The notes below the pieces were generated by a model. The model worked only from the letters and a program-made list of their open reading frames with translations. It was not told where the DNA came from and did no database searches. Below, in pieces: positions 28,503-37,277 of a stretch of 64,000 nt of DNA. Each line of letters opens with the position of its first letter. Within the stretch, counting starts at the first letter, position 1. The DNA comes from Ensifer sp. WSM1721. GTDB lineage: Bacteria; Pseudomonadota; Alphaproteobacteria; Rhizobiales; Rhizobiaceae. The translations under genes were made by a program, and so were the position numbers. Location: the NCBI RefSeq assembly GCF_000513895.2, contig NZ_CP165782.1:1178001-1242000 (forward strand), read 5' to 3'.

Positions 28503-28527
28503 GGAACTTTGAAGGCAGGAAACCGTT
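28503..28527 (+). promoter_or_regulatory. EcfG (general stress sigma factor) promoter of prkA
   Basis: GGAAC (28503-28507), a 16-base spacer and CGTT (28524-28527) match the alphaproteobacterial EcfG/RpoE2 consensus exactly. Transcription would start near 28534, giving an untranslated leader of about 60 bases before ATG 28595. It predicts induction of the prkA-yeaH-spoVR operon by general stress and starvation. Confidence 0.75.
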
Positions 28528-28594
28528 CACCTGAAGCAATCGCCGATTGGCAGCGATCCCGGTTCAACCAAGCGGCTTGCCGCGGGAGAGCACG

Positions 28595-30544
28595 ATGCAA
28601 AGGAGTGAATCTGACGTCTTCGACCTATTCTCGGAGATCTATACGAGTGCAGCGCAAGAGGAGATAAGCCTACAGGAATATCTCCTTGCATGTCGCGATG
28701 ACAAAAGCATGTACGCCACCGCTCAGGAACGAATGGTGGACGCCATCGGAGAACCGGTTCTCATCGATACCAGCGCGGACGAGCGTCTTGGCCGGATCTT
28801 CGCAAACCGAACCATTAAAATCTATCCTGCCTTTTCCGACTTCTTCGGTATGGAAGATACGATCGAGCGGATCGTCGGTTACTTCCGTTACGCTGCCCAG
28901 GGCCTCGAAGAACGCAAGCAGATTCTCTACCTGCTGGGCCCCGTCGGTGGCGGCAAGTCGTCGCTCGCCGAGCGGCTGAAGAAATTGATGGAGCAGCGGC
29001 CGATCTATACGCTCATGGTCGACGGCAAGGTCAGCCCCATCTTCGAATCCCCGCTTGGCCTCTTCCATCCCGAGCGCATGGCCGATCTTCTCGAAGACAA
29101 ATACGGCATCGCCCGGCGAAGGCTGACGGGGCTGATCTCGCCCTGGGCCGCAAAGCGGCTCGATGAGGTCGGCGGCGACATATCGAAATTCAGCGTCGTC
29201 AAGCTGATGCCCTCCCGTCTGCGCCAAATCGGCATCGCCAAGACCGAGCCGGGTGACGAGAACAACCAGGATGTCTCCTCGCTGGTCGGCAAGGTGGATA
29301 TCCGCCAACTCGAAAACTACAGCCAGGCCGATCCGGATGCCTATTCCTATAGCGGCGGCCTGAACCGCACGTCACAGGGTCTGCTCGAATTCGTCGAGAT
29401 GTTCAAGGCGCCGATCAAGGTCCTGCATCCGCTCCTGACGGCGACCCAGGAAGGCAGCTACAACGGAACGGAAAACTTTGGTGCGTTCCCCTACCAGGGC
29501 ACCATTCTTGCACACTCCAACGAATCGGAATGGCTGCAGTTCAAGAACAACCGCAACAACGAGGCGTTTCTCGACCGCATTCTGGTGGTCAAGGTTCCCT
29601 ATTGCCTGCGGGTGACGGAAGAGAAGCAGATTTACGAAAAGCTTCTGCGCGAAAGCGAACTGCTCAACAATCCTTGCGCCCCGGAGGTGCTGGAAATCCT
29701 GAGCCGCTTCACCGTCTCGACCCGTCTTGTTCCGCATGAGAATTCGTCGCTTTACACGAAGATGCGTGTCTATGACGGCGAGAACCTCAAGGACGTCGAC
29801 CCGAAGGCACGCTCGGTCCAGGAATATCGTGATGCCGCGGGCGTCGACGAGGGCATGACCGGGGTCAGCACCCGCTTCGCCTTCAAGGTCCTGTCCGAGA
29901 CCTTCAACTACGACACCAAGGAGGTCGCAGCCGACCCGGTACACCTCATGTATATCCTGGAGCAGGCCATCAAGCGCGAGCAGTTCCCGAAGGAGACCGA
30001 AGCGGGCTATCTCGACTTCATCAAATCGGAACTCGCTACCCGCTATGCGGAATTCATCGGCCATGAGATTCAGAAGGCCTATCTGGAATCCTACAGCGAA
30101 TACGGCCAAAACCTGTTCGACCGCTACATCGCCTATGCGGATGCCTGGCTCGAGGACCAGGATTTCAAGGATCCGGACACGGGTCAGATCCTCAACCGCA
30201 AGATTCTCGACAGCGAACTGTCGCAGATCGAGAAACCGGCCGGAATCGCCAATCCGAAGGACTTCCGCAACGAGGTCGTCAAGTTCACGTTGCGCGCCCG
30301 CGCCAAGAATCACGGGCGCAATCCCTCCTGGACGAGCTACGAAAAGCTTCGCGAAGTGATCGAGAAGCGCATGTTCGGCCAGGTCGAGGATCTGCTGCCG
30401 GTCATCAGCTTCGGCTCAAAGAAGGATAGCGCCACCGAGAAACAGCACGCCGAGTTCGTCCAGCGCATGAAGGAGCGTGGATACACCGAACGGCAGGTAC
30501 GCCGTCTCGTCGACTGGTACATGCGCGTGAACAAGGCGGGTTAA
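28595..30544 (+). CDS. prkA: PrkA-type serine protein kinase (YeaG)
   Basis: The 649-residue protein belongs to the YeaG/PrkA family, which pairs an AAA+-like ATPase domain with a C-terminal kinase-like domain and acts in stationary-phase and nitrogen-starvation survival in enterobacteria. The P-loop GPVGGGKSSLAERL lies near residues 113-126, and the typical FEMFKAPIKVLHPLLTATQEG-type core (VEMFKAPIKVLHPLL) follows. The start at ATG 28595 (MQRSESDVFDLF) follows GGGAG; an upstream in-frame start at 28547 is close to the predicted transcription start and lacks a ribosome-binding site. First gene of the conserved prkA-yeaH-spoVR set. Confidence 0.95.
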   Translation: MQRSESDVFDLFSEIYTSAAQEEISLQEYLLACRDDKSMYATAQERMVDAIGEPVLIDTSADERLGRIFANRTIKIYPAFSDFFGMEDTIERIVGYFRYAAQGLEERKQILYLLGPVGGGKSSLAERLKKLMEQRPIYTLMVDGKVSPIFESPLGLFHPERMADLLEDKYGIARRRLTGLISPWAAKRLDEVGGDISKFSVVKLMPSRLRQIGIAKTEPGDENNQDVSSLVGKVDIRQLENYSQADPDAYSYSGGLNRTSQGLLEFVEMFKAPIKVLHPLLTATQEGSYNGTENFGAFPYQGTILAHSNESEWLQFKNNRNNEAFLDRILVVKVPYCLRVTEEKQIYEKLLRESELLNNPCAPEVLEILSRFTVSTRLVPHENSSLYTKMRVYDGENLKDVDPKARSVQEYRDAAGVDEGMTGVSTRFAFKVLSETFNYDTKEVAADPVHLMYILEQAIKREQFPKETEAGYLDFIKSELATRYAEFIGHEIQKAYLESYSEYGQNLFDRYIAYADAWLEDQDFKDPDTGQILNRKILDSELSQIEKPAGIANPKDFRNEVVKFTLRARAKNHGRNPSWTSYEKLREVIEKRMFGQVEDLLPVISFGSKKDSATEKQHAEFVQRMKERGYTERQVRRLVDWYMRVNKAG

Positions 30545-30569
30545 CGGTCCGAAAGGCAGGGGGCAGCCA

Positions 30570-31886
30570 ATGCCGAATTTCATCGACCGCCGCCTCAACC
30601 CGAAGGACAAGAGTCTCGGCAACAGGCAGCGCTTCCTGAAGCGGGCGCGAGAGGAGCTGAAGCGAGCCATCAAAGAGAGGGTCAAATCGGGCAAGATAAC
30701 GGACGTCGATGCCGAGCAGAATGTCTCGATGCCCGCCCGCGGCGTCAACGAACCATCGTTCCAGCCCGACAACAACACCGGTGAAAGGCGGCATGTGCTG
30801 CCCGGCAATCGCGAATTTGCGGCCGGCGACCGTATCCCCAAGAAAGCCTCTGGCGGCGGTGCTGCAAGCGCCGGCGCCGGAACCGGCCAGAGCGAGGACG
30901 ACTTCCAGTTCGTTCTCTCTCGCGAGGAGGTGCTCGACCTCTTCTTCGAGGATCTTGAACTTCCAGACATGGTGAAGCTCAACTTGAAGGAGTCCGTCGC
31001 GTTCAAGCGCCGCCGCGCCGGCTTTTCCGCGAGCGGCTCGCCCACGAACATCAATGTCGGGCGCACCATGCGCAACAGCTACGGCCGCCGTATTGCGTTG
31101 CATCGGCCGGCGCGTCGGGAAGTGGAAGCGCTCGCAGACGAGATCGCGAAGCTGGAGGCGGAGGCCAACGGAACCGCGAAGCACCGGAAGCGCATCGAGG
31201 AATTGCGCCAGACGTTGGAAAAGCTCGAACGCCGCCGCCGGCGCATCCCCTATGTCGATCCGGTGGACATTCGCTTCAATCGCTTCGAACCGCAGCCGCT
31301 ACCGAATGCAAGCGCGGTGATGTTCTGCCTGATGGACGTTTCCGCTTCGATGGGCGAGCGGGAGAAGGACCTCGCCAAACGTTTCTTCGTATTGCTGCAC
31401 CTCTTTCTCAAGCGGCGCTACGAGCGGATCGACATCGTCTTCATCCGGCACACGGACGAGGCGGGCGAGGTCGACGAGAATACCTTCTTCTACAGCAAGC
31501 AGAGCGGCGGCACCGTCGTTTCCACCGCGCTCGAGGAGATGCTCCGCGTCATCCAGGAGCGCTATCCGGCCCACGAATGGAACATCTACGCGGCTCAGGC
31601 CTCCGACGGGGAGAACATTTCCGGCGACTCCGAGCGCTGCGCCTCACTCCTTCACGACGAGTTGATGCGGCTTTGCCAGTATTATGCCTATGTAGAGATC
31701 ATCGACGAGCGCGAAACGGAGATCTTCGGTACGACCGATAACGGGACTTCGCTCTGGCGGGCCTATCGCACCGTCGATGGCGAATGGCCGAATTTCCAGA
31801 TGACCCGGATCGCAAAGCCGGCGGACATCTATCCGGTTTTCCGAAAACTCTTCGGCAAGCAGCCGAGTGTGCAATTGCGCAAGTGA
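30570..31886 (+). CDS. yeaH: YeaH/DUF444 protein with von Willebrand-like domain
   Basis: The 438-residue protein starts MPNFIDRRLNPKDKSLGNRQRFLKRA (family start; quoted in part) and has a C-terminal VWA-like domain with the metal-site motif MDVSASMGE near residue 255 and a later SDGENISGDS segment. It is the constant partner of PrkA. It lies 25 bases after prkA and 12 before spoVR, so one operon is likely. Biochemical role unknown; a PrkA partner or substrate is plausible. Confidence 0.93.
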   Translation: MPNFIDRRLNPKDKSLGNRQRFLKRAREELKRAIKERVKSGKITDVDAEQNVSMPARGVNEPSFQPDNNTGERRHVLPGNREFAAGDRIPKKASGGGAASAGAGTGQSEDDFQFVLSREEVLDLFFEDLELPDMVKLNLKESVAFKRRRAGFSASGSPTNINVGRTMRNSYGRRIALHRPARREVEALADEIAKLEAEANGTAKHRKRIEELRQTLEKLERRRRRIPYVDPVDIRFNRFEPQPLPNASAVMFCLMDVSASMGEREKDLAKRFFVLLHLFLKRRYERIDIVFIRHTDEAGEVDENTFFYSKQSGGTVVSTALEEMLRVIQERYPAHEWNIYAAQASDGENISGDSERCASLLHDELMRLCQYYAYVEIIDERETEIFGTTDNGTSLWRAYRTVDGEWPNFQMTRIAKPADIYPVFRKLFGKQPSVQLRK

Positions 31887-31898
31887 AAGGCGAACCGG

Positions 31899-33446
31899 AT
31901 GACGAAGGGCGCGGCCTCGAACCTCCTGTTTCAGAGTTCCGATTGGAACTTCGAGACGCTGGCGCGCACTTATGACGCCATCGAGACGATCGCGCTCGAC
32001 GAACTCGGGCTGGACGTATACCCCAACCAGCTCGAGATCATCTCCTCCGAACAGATGCTCGACGCCTATTCCTCGGTCGGCATGCCGCTGATGTACCAGC
32101 ACTGGTCCTTCGGCAAGCGCTTCGTTTTCGAGGACCATCTCTACCGCAAGGGCCGGCGCGGTCTCGCCTATGAGCTGGTGATCAACTCCAATCCCTGCAT
32201 CACCTACCTGATGGAGGAAAACACCATGGCCATGCAGGCCCTGGTCACCGCGCATGCGGCCTTCGGCCATAATCATTTCTTCAAGAACAACTACCTGTTC
32301 CAGCAGTGGACCGATGCGAGCGCGATCCTCAGCTACCTGGAGTTCGCCAAGAAATACATCATCAAGTGTGAGGAGCGCTACGGCACATCGGCCGTCGAGG
32401 AGATCCTCGATTCCGCTCACGCGCTCATGGACCAGGGCGTCTTCCGATACAGGCGGCCTCCGCGGCTATCCTCCGAGAAGGAACGCGAGCGGATGCGCGA
32501 AAGGCTCGAATACGAGGAGCAAACGTACAGCGATCTGTGGAGGACGCTTCCCCCGACGACCGCGGGCGCCGATCCGAGTGAGGTCGAGCGCGACGTGTCG
32601 GAGCGAAAGAAGGCGTTGAACCTGCCCGAGGAGAACCTCCTCTATTTCCTGGAGAAGACGAGTCTGATCCTTGAGCCTTGGCAGCGGGAGATCCTGCGTA
32701 TCGTCCGGGTGGTTGCCCAATATTTCTACCCGCAGCGGCAGACGAAGGTGATGAACGAGGGATGCGCCACCTTCGTCCACTACACCATCATGAACAGGCT
32801 CTTCGACCAGGGCAAGATCAGCGAAGGCGCCATGCTGGAGATGCTCCAGAGCCACACCAACGTCGTCTTCCAGCCCGCCTTCGACGATCCCCGTTTCCCG
32901 GGCCTCAATCCTTACGCGCTGGGATTCGCCATGATGCAGGATATCGAGCGCATCTGCGTCGATCCGACGGCGGAGGATCGCGACTGGTTCCCCGAAATTG
33001 CCGGCAGCGGCAAATGGCGCGATACGCTGCTCGACGCCTGGGCGAACCATCGCGACGAGTCTTTCATCCTGCAATATCTAAGTCCGGCGCTGATCCGCAA
33101 ATTCCGGCTGTTCCTCCTGACGGACGAGGCGGACGAGAATTACTGCGAGGTCGCCTCGATCCACAATGAGCGCGGCTACGAGGCCATACGTGCAGCCCTT
33201 GCTCGCAGCTACGATATCGGCGCTAACCAGCCCGACATCCAGGTCATGGATGTCGACCTCTTGGGCGACCGTCACCTGCGGCTGCAGCATAACGTCAAGA
33301 ACGGCGTATTCCTTGAGGAAAACAGCCGCGACGCAACCCTGCGACATGTTCGCCATCTCTGGGGCTATGAAGTGAGTCTCGTCGGCATCGACATGGAAAG
33401 CGGCGACACGCTCTATGAATGCTCGACGGAAGAGCTTTCCGACTAG
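31899..33446 (+). CDS. SpoVR family protein (YcgB)
   Basis: The 515-residue protein is of SpoVR/YcgB type: segments TAHAAFGHNHFFKNNYLF, MNEGCATFVHYTIMNRL and NPYALGFAMMQDIERI are characteristic. In Bacillus SpoVR affects spore cortex; in Gram-negatives it travels with prkA and yeaH. Molecular function unknown. The ATG follows GGCGAACCGG. A palindromic repeat downstream (33508-33541) probably terminates the operon. Confidence 0.93.
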   Translation: MTKGAASNLLFQSSDWNFETLARTYDAIETIALDELGLDVYPNQLEIISSEQMLDAYSSVGMPLMYQHWSFGKRFVFEDHLYRKGRRGLAYELVINSNPCITYLMEENTMAMQALVTAHAAFGHNHFFKNNYLFQQWTDASAILSYLEFAKKYIIKCEERYGTSAVEEILDSAHALMDQGVFRYRRPPRLSSEKERERMRERLEYEEQTYSDLWRTLPPTTAGADPSEVERDVSERKKALNLPEENLLYFLEKTSLILEPWQREILRIVRVVAQYFYPQRQTKVMNEGCATFVHYTIMNRLFDQGKISEGAMLEMLQSHTNVVFQPAFDDPRFPGLNPYALGFAMMQDIERICVDPTAEDRDWFPEIAGSGKWRDTLLDAWANHRDESFILQYLSPALIRKFRLFLLTDEADENYCEVASIHNERGYEAIRAALARSYDIGANQPDIQVMDVDLLGDRHLRLQHNVKNGVFLEENSRDATLRHVRHLWGYEVSLVGIDMESGDTLYECSTEELSD

Positions 33447-33507
33447 GCTGAATGACTGCGTGTCACCCGACCGGCTTGGGGCAACCGCATGCGCAAAAAC
33501 AAGAAAC

Positions 33508-33544
33508 GCGCGTCGCATGAATTCGATTGAACGCGACGCGCTTT
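33508..33544. repeat. Palindromic repeat acting as shared terminator (copy 1)
   Basis: Perfect 9-bp arms GCGCGTCGC (33508-33516) and GCGACGCGC (33533-33541) flank ATGAATTCGATTGAAC and are followed by TTT. An inverted copy with nearly the same centre occurs at 47125-47157. This copy lies between convergent spoVR and the small membrane protein gene. Confidence 0.6.
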
Positions 33545-33590
33545 AGCTAGCGCGTGGCCGGCCGCATGCTCTTGCGCACACGCGGCACGA

Positions 33591-33953
33591 TCACTTCTCC
33601 GTGCCGTTCGGCGAAACCTGTTGCGACGGTCCGCCGGTTCCGGTTTGCGCGGTCGGATCGCGGTCGACAGGCGCCTGTACAGGCGGCGTGGACTGCTCTT
33701 GATTGATGCTGCCCGTCTGCTCTGTCGAGGGCTGTACCTGTTCCGTCTCCGCAGTCGGGTCGATATCCGTACTCTCGCCCCAGATTTCGACCGCGCCCCA
33801 AACAGCGAAGGCTAGCAGGAGTCCTCCGAGCAGCACGGCCAGCACGCCGGTTCCGTGACGGCCTTGCTTTGCCTCCTCGGCGGAAAACTCTTCCCGTTCC
33901 GAGTCGTGCGTCGCAGATGCCGGATCGCCACGTTCATCGAGATGTTTGGCCAT
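33591..33953 (-). CDS. Small single-pass membrane protein, stress-regulated (hypothetical)
   Basis: The 120-residue protein has an acidic/basic N-terminus (residues 1-35), one hydrophobic helix (GVLAVLLGGLLLAFAVWGAV, about 36-55) and a low-complexity tail rich in T, Q, P and E (about 65-120), likely periplasmic. No family recognised. It is preceded by a perfect EcfG-type promoter, so it is probably a general stress gene, sharing regulation with the convergent prkA operon. Confidence 0.75.
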   Translation of the reverse strand: MAKHLDERGDPASATHDSEREEFSAEEAKQGRHGTGVLAVLLGGLLLAFAVWGAVEIWGESTDIDPTAETEQVQPSTEQTGSINQEQSTPPVQAPVDRDPTAQTGTGGPSQQVSPNGTEK

Positions 33954-33983
33954 TGCATCGTCTCCCGTGAAGTCTCATTGGAG

Positions 33984-34008
33984 AACGAGAACGGGATCGC
34001 AATGTTCC
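33984..34008 (-). promoter_or_regulatory. EcfG-type promoter of the 33.6-34.0 kb membrane protein
   Basis: On the minus strand GGAAC (34008-34004), a 16-base spacer and CGTT (33987-33984) fit the EcfG consensus. The start codon at 33953 lies 31 bases downstream of the -10 element, with GGGAG in between. Confidence 0.75.
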
Positions 34009-34043
34009 GGGATCGCGTGACTGGAGGCTCGATCGTTTCGCGA

Positions 34044-34301
34044 TCAATTGCCCATGCTATCCACGAAGCTGCGGCGGATAAGCTTGTAGGTATGGTCGGG
34101 CTGAACTTCGTAGGTCTCGTAGACAATTCTGCCTTCATGCCGGAATCGATTTGGTATCTTCGTGCCCGGAGCGGCGATTGTTTTGCGCGAGGGGCCCGTC
34201 TCGCCGTAGGTGAGGCTGCCGGGAAGTGGTTCGAGATCGGGGGTGGCGGTGCATCCCGCCAGAGCGACGGCGCAGAGGAGAGTAAGGCCCAAATATTTCA
34301 T
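34044..34301 (-). CDS. Small lipoprotein (hypothetical)
   Basis: The 85-residue product has a lipoprotein signal peptide with the lipobox LAGC (Cys16), so the mature protein of about 70 residues should be anchored by lipid. The mature part has TKIPNRFRHEGRIVYETYEV and no recognised domain. It is 36 bases upstream of the EcfG promoter of the neighbouring gene on the same strand. Confidence 0.75.
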   Translation of the reverse strand: MKYLGLTLLCAVALAGCTATPDLEPLPGSLTYGETGPSRKTIAAPGTKIPNRFRHEGRIVYETYEVQPDHTYKLIRRSFVDSMGN

Positions 34302-34456
34302 CGCATGTCCTTCGATTGAGTCGCTCGAGATGCTTTCATCATGTTCGGCAAGGCGTCTGCCTCACGCTGACCTGCTCGCCATCAGGCGTGCTGGGCCCTC
34401 GGGGCGAGGCGAACCTATTCGATGGTGACCACCGACGCAACCATTGCGCGTCTCAC

Positions 34457-34560
34457 CTACAGCGTCGTAAGTTTTCTCAGACCAACAAAGGCCGCGGTAG
34501 CACTTTGAACCGCTGCGTGTTTTCGTCATTAAATCGGTTCCGATTCAAGGAAACATGCAG
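34457..34560 (+). repeat. Diverged RIME-type repeat
   Basis: CTACAGCG and CGCGGTAG ends mark a decayed first palindrome whose inner arms no longer match. The CACTTTGAACCG linker and a mostly intact second palindrome (CTGCGTG to CATGCAG with TTAAATCGG/CCGATTCAA) follow. It ends 12 bases past the stop of the deformylase-like gene and could terminate it. Confidence 0.75.
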
Positions 34561-34572
34561 TGGCACCGGGCG

Positions 34573-35061
34573 TTACGATTTTTTGAAGCGTTTCTCGGCG
34601 CGTTCGCGTTTCAGTCTCGACAGCCGCCGTGTCCAGAAGATGCCGTCGAGCTGGTCGATCTCGTGCTGCAGGCAGACCGCCATCAGCCCGTCGGCCTCTT
34701 CTTCTGCCGGCTCGCCCGTAAGCGTCTGGTAACGCACGCGCACGCTCGCCGGGCGCTCCACTTCTTCGGAGATGCCGGGCATCGATACGCTACCCTCGCT
34801 ATGGCGTGCGGTTTCGCTGGACCGCCAGACGATTTCCGGATTGATGAAGGTGCGCGGCGCGGCCTTCCGGTCGAGCTCGATCACTGTCACCCGTCGCAGC
34901 ACGCCGATATGCGGGGCAGTGATGCCGATCCCCGGAGCGGCCCGCATCGTGTCGAGGAGATCCTCGGCGAGCTGGCGAAGATCCTCGTCGAAGCGACCGA
35001 CTGTTTCTGCGGCGATGCCGAGCAACGGATCAGGAAACCGGATGATCGGTCGGATAGCCAT
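34573..35061 (-). CDS. Peptide deformylase-like protein with altered active site
   Basis: The 162-residue protein has the deformylase fold pattern, MAIRPIIRFPDPLL at the start and all three motif regions. The motifs are degenerate: motif 1 reads GIGITAPHIG (44-53) instead of G-G-AA-Q; motif 2 reads EGSVS with Ser91 in place of the metal-binding cysteine; motif 3 reads HEIDQ (133-137) with Gln137 in place of the second histidine. Two of three metal ligands are therefore missing, and normal deformylase activity is unlikely. A housekeeping def is expected elsewhere in the genome. The start at 35061 is the family start. Confidence 0.88.
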   Translation of the reverse strand: MAIRPIIRFPDPLLGIAAETVGRFDEDLRQLAEDLLDTMRAAPGIGITAPHIGVLRRVTVIELDRKAAPRTFINPEIVWRSSETARHSEGSVSMPGISEEVERPASVRVRYQTLTGEPAEEEADGLMAVCLQHEIDQLDGIFWTRRLSRLKRERAEKRFKKS

Positions 35062-35337
35062 ACGAAATCCTCTGCGCGCGTAGTCGTTCACTGCCCCGGC
35101 GGGGTGCCGGAGAGCCATACTCGTTTCACTTTTTTCATATGCATTTGCAACAGCTTGGATAAAACCACCGCCGACCCCATGTCGATGCCGCCTCGGCTGT
35201 GGACCTGAGCGGAGCTTTGCGGTAGCAGGGCACAGGACCGTTTCCAGCGCAGGTTCGGGCGGTCAAACCGGCATGTCAAAGCGCTTCCGATCCTGAAGTA
35301 ACGGGGCGGGCGGCGGTGTTCTTTAAGGGGCGCGTCC

Positions 35338-36759
35338 ATGAGCAATACCGGCGACGACGACCGCGGTTCCGATGAAATCGCCGTCTACGACGGTTCGGAC
35401 ATTTATGCCGACAACGGCTCCGTGCGTTCCGACTTTCTGATGCATGTCGGTGCCGCGATCGCGGATCGCGACACGATCTATCTGCGCCAGCATGTCGCCG
35501 GCCTCCATTCCTCAGAACTCGGCGATCTTCTCGAAGCGATCCAGCCGGAGCAGCGCCTGGCGCTGGTTTCCCTTCTCGGAAAGGAGTTCGATCTCGCGGC
35601 TCTGACCGAAGTCGACGAGGCCATTCGTCTCGATATCGTCGAGCATTTGCCGAATGAACAGATCGCCGAGGCGATCGGCGAGATGGATTCCGACGACGCC
35701 GTCTACATCCTCGAGGACCTTGATCAGGAGGATCAGGAGGAGATCCTCGCGAAACTGCCCTTTACCGAACGCGTTCGCCTGCGCCGTTCGCTCGACTACC
35801 CGGAGAGCACGGCCGGACGGCGCATGCAGACCGAGTTTGTCGCCGTGCCGCCGTTCTGGACCGTCGGCCAGACTATCGACTACATGCGCGAGGACGAGGA
35901 TCTTCCGGACAGCTTCACCCAGATTTTCGTGATCGACCCAACCTTCAGGCTGCTCGGCACGGTCGACCTCGATCGTGTGCTACGCACCAAACGTTCCGTC
36001 AAGATCGACGCGATCATGCGCGACACGAGCCACGCGATCCCGGCCGAGATGGACCAGGAAGAAGCCGCGCAACTCTTCGAGCAATACGATCTCCTGTCCG
36101 CTGCGGTCGTCGACGAGAACGGCCGGCTGGTCGGCGTGCTGACGATCGACGACGTGGTCGACGTGATCCAGGAAGAGGCCGAGGAGGATCTTCTGCGCTT
36201 GAGCGGCGTCGGTGACGAGGAATTGTCGGACTCGGTTGCCGAGGCCTCGCGCTCTCGCGTGCCCTGGCTTTTCGTCAACTCGATGACGGCTTGCATCTCC
36301 GCCTCCGTCATTGGACTCTTCGACGCCACGATCCAGCAGATCGTCGCGCTTGCGATCCTGATGCCGATCGTCGCGGGCATGGGCGGCAATGCCGGCTCGC
36401 AGACCATGACGGTTACGGTGCGGGCGCTTGCCACCCGCGGCCTCGACATTCATAACGCGCCGAGGATCATCCGGCGCGAGGCGGGCGTCGGCCTTCTGAA
36501 CGGCATGATCTTCGGCACGTTCATTGGTCTTGTCGCAGGTCTCGGGTTCCAGGACCCCAATATCGGCGGCATCATCGCCGCCGCCATGCTGATCAACATG
36601 ATGGCCGCCGCTCTTGCCGGAATTCTGATTCCGCTGCTTCTGGAAAAATCGGGCGCCGACCCGGCCGTTTCCTCCGCGGTCTTCGTTACGGCCGTGACCG
36701 ACGTAACCGGATTCTTCAGCTTTCTCGGTCTTGCGACGTGGTGGTTCCACGTCACGTGA
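35338..36759 (+). CDS. mgtE: Magnesium transporter MgtE
   Basis: The 473-residue protein has the MgtE layout: a cytosolic acidic N-domain of helical repeats (about 30-150), two CBS domains (about 155-280, with LLGTVDLDRVLRTK and LVGVLTIDDVVDVI) and five C-terminal helices with the pore motif PIVAGMGGNAGSQTMT. It is a Mg2+-gated channel-type importer in the inner membrane. The 276 bases upstream show no recognisable magnesium riboswitch. Confidence 0.95.
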   Translation: MSNTGDDDRGSDEIAVYDGSDIYADNGSVRSDFLMHVGAAIADRDTIYLRQHVAGLHSSELGDLLEAIQPEQRLALVSLLGKEFDLAALTEVDEAIRLDIVEHLPNEQIAEAIGEMDSDDAVYILEDLDQEDQEEILAKLPFTERVRLRRSLDYPESTAGRRMQTEFVAVPPFWTVGQTIDYMREDEDLPDSFTQIFVIDPTFRLLGTVDLDRVLRTKRSVKIDAIMRDTSHAIPAEMDQEEAAQLFEQYDLLSAAVVDENGRLVGVLTIDDVVDVIQEEAEEDLLRLSGVGDEELSDSVAEASRSRVPWLFVNSMTACISASVIGLFDATIQQIVALAILMPIVAGMGGNAGSQTMTVTVRALATRGLDIHNAPRIIRREAGVGLLNGMIFGTFIGLVAGLGFQDPNIGGIIAAAMLINMMAAALAGILIPLLLEKSGADPAVSSAVFVTAVTDVTGFFSFLGLATWWFHVT

Positions 36760-36771
36760 CGCCTACGCTGT

Positions 36772-36793
36772 TTGACTTTTACGTCAAAGTCAA
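36772..36793. promoter_or_regulatory. Perfect palindrome in the merR promoter
   Basis: TTGACTTT (36772-36779) and AAAGTCAA (36786-36793) form a perfect 8-bp inverted repeat with a 6-base centre TACGTC. TTGACT doubles as a -35 box and TAATAG (36794-36799) as a poor -10, so the palindrome lies over the promoter spacer as MerR-type operators do. It is 37 bases before the GTG start of the MerR gene; auto-regulation is inferred. Confidence 0.55.
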
Positions 36794-36829
36794 TAATAGT
36801 AGCGCTGCGTGAGTTGATGGAATGGCGGC

Positions 36830-37216
36830 GTGAATAAATACTATAGCATTACGGAGCTGACCCGGGAATTCGGCATCTCGACCCGGACGCTGCGCTTTTA
36901 CGAGGATGAGGGGCTCATCCATCCGGAGCGTCGCGGTCGCACGCGTCTGTTTCGACCGGCCGACCGGCGCTTGATCAAGGAAATCCTGCGCGGCCGGCGC
37001 ATCGGCTTCACGATTGCCGAAATCCGCGAGATCATCCAGGTCTACAAGGATCCGCCCGGTGAGATCGGTCAATTGCAGCTTCTGATGAAGCGCGTCGAGG
37101 AGAAGCGCGAGGACTTGCGGCAGAAGCGTAAGGACATCGAGGATACGCTCGCCGAGCTCGACAATGTCGAGGAAGCATGCCTCACGCGGCTGGCGGAGAT
37201 TGGCGTCGGGACATAG
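36830..37216 (+). CDS. MerR-family transcriptional regulator
   Basis: The 128-residue protein has the winged helix-turn-helix of MerR proteins (YSITELTREFGISTRTLRFYEDEGLI, about residues 4-29), followed by a long dimerisation helix (about 70-115, EEKREDLRQKRKDIEDTLAEL). No cysteine cluster for metal sensing is present (one Cys only), so it resembles the metabolite-sensing LiuR-like group rather than a metal sensor. GTG start at 36830. A terminator follows. Confidence 0.88.
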   Translation: MNKYYSITELTREFGISTRTLRFYEDEGLIHPERRGRTRLFRPADRRLIKEILRGRRIGFTIAEIREIIQVYKDPPGEIGQLQLLMKRVEEKREDLRQKRKDIEDTLAELDNVEEACLTRLAEIGVGT

Positions 37217-37252
37217 CGAGCCCGGTTTAGCCTTGCATCCATTTGTTTCAAC

Positions 37253-37276
37253 AGGCGGCCGCGAGCCGCCTTTTTT
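37253..37276 (+). terminator. Terminator after the MerR gene
   Basis: AGGCGGC (37253-37259) and GCCGCCT (37265-37271) form a 7-bp stem around CGCGA, followed by a run of T residues to 37276. A RIME copy begins right after it. Confidence 0.8.
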
Positions 37277-37277
37277 A

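Noticed and set aside
35062..35337. Possible magnesium riboswitch upstream of mgtE
   Set aside because: No M-box or mgtA-leader-like helices could be traced; only generic GC-rich sequence with a short AT stretch.
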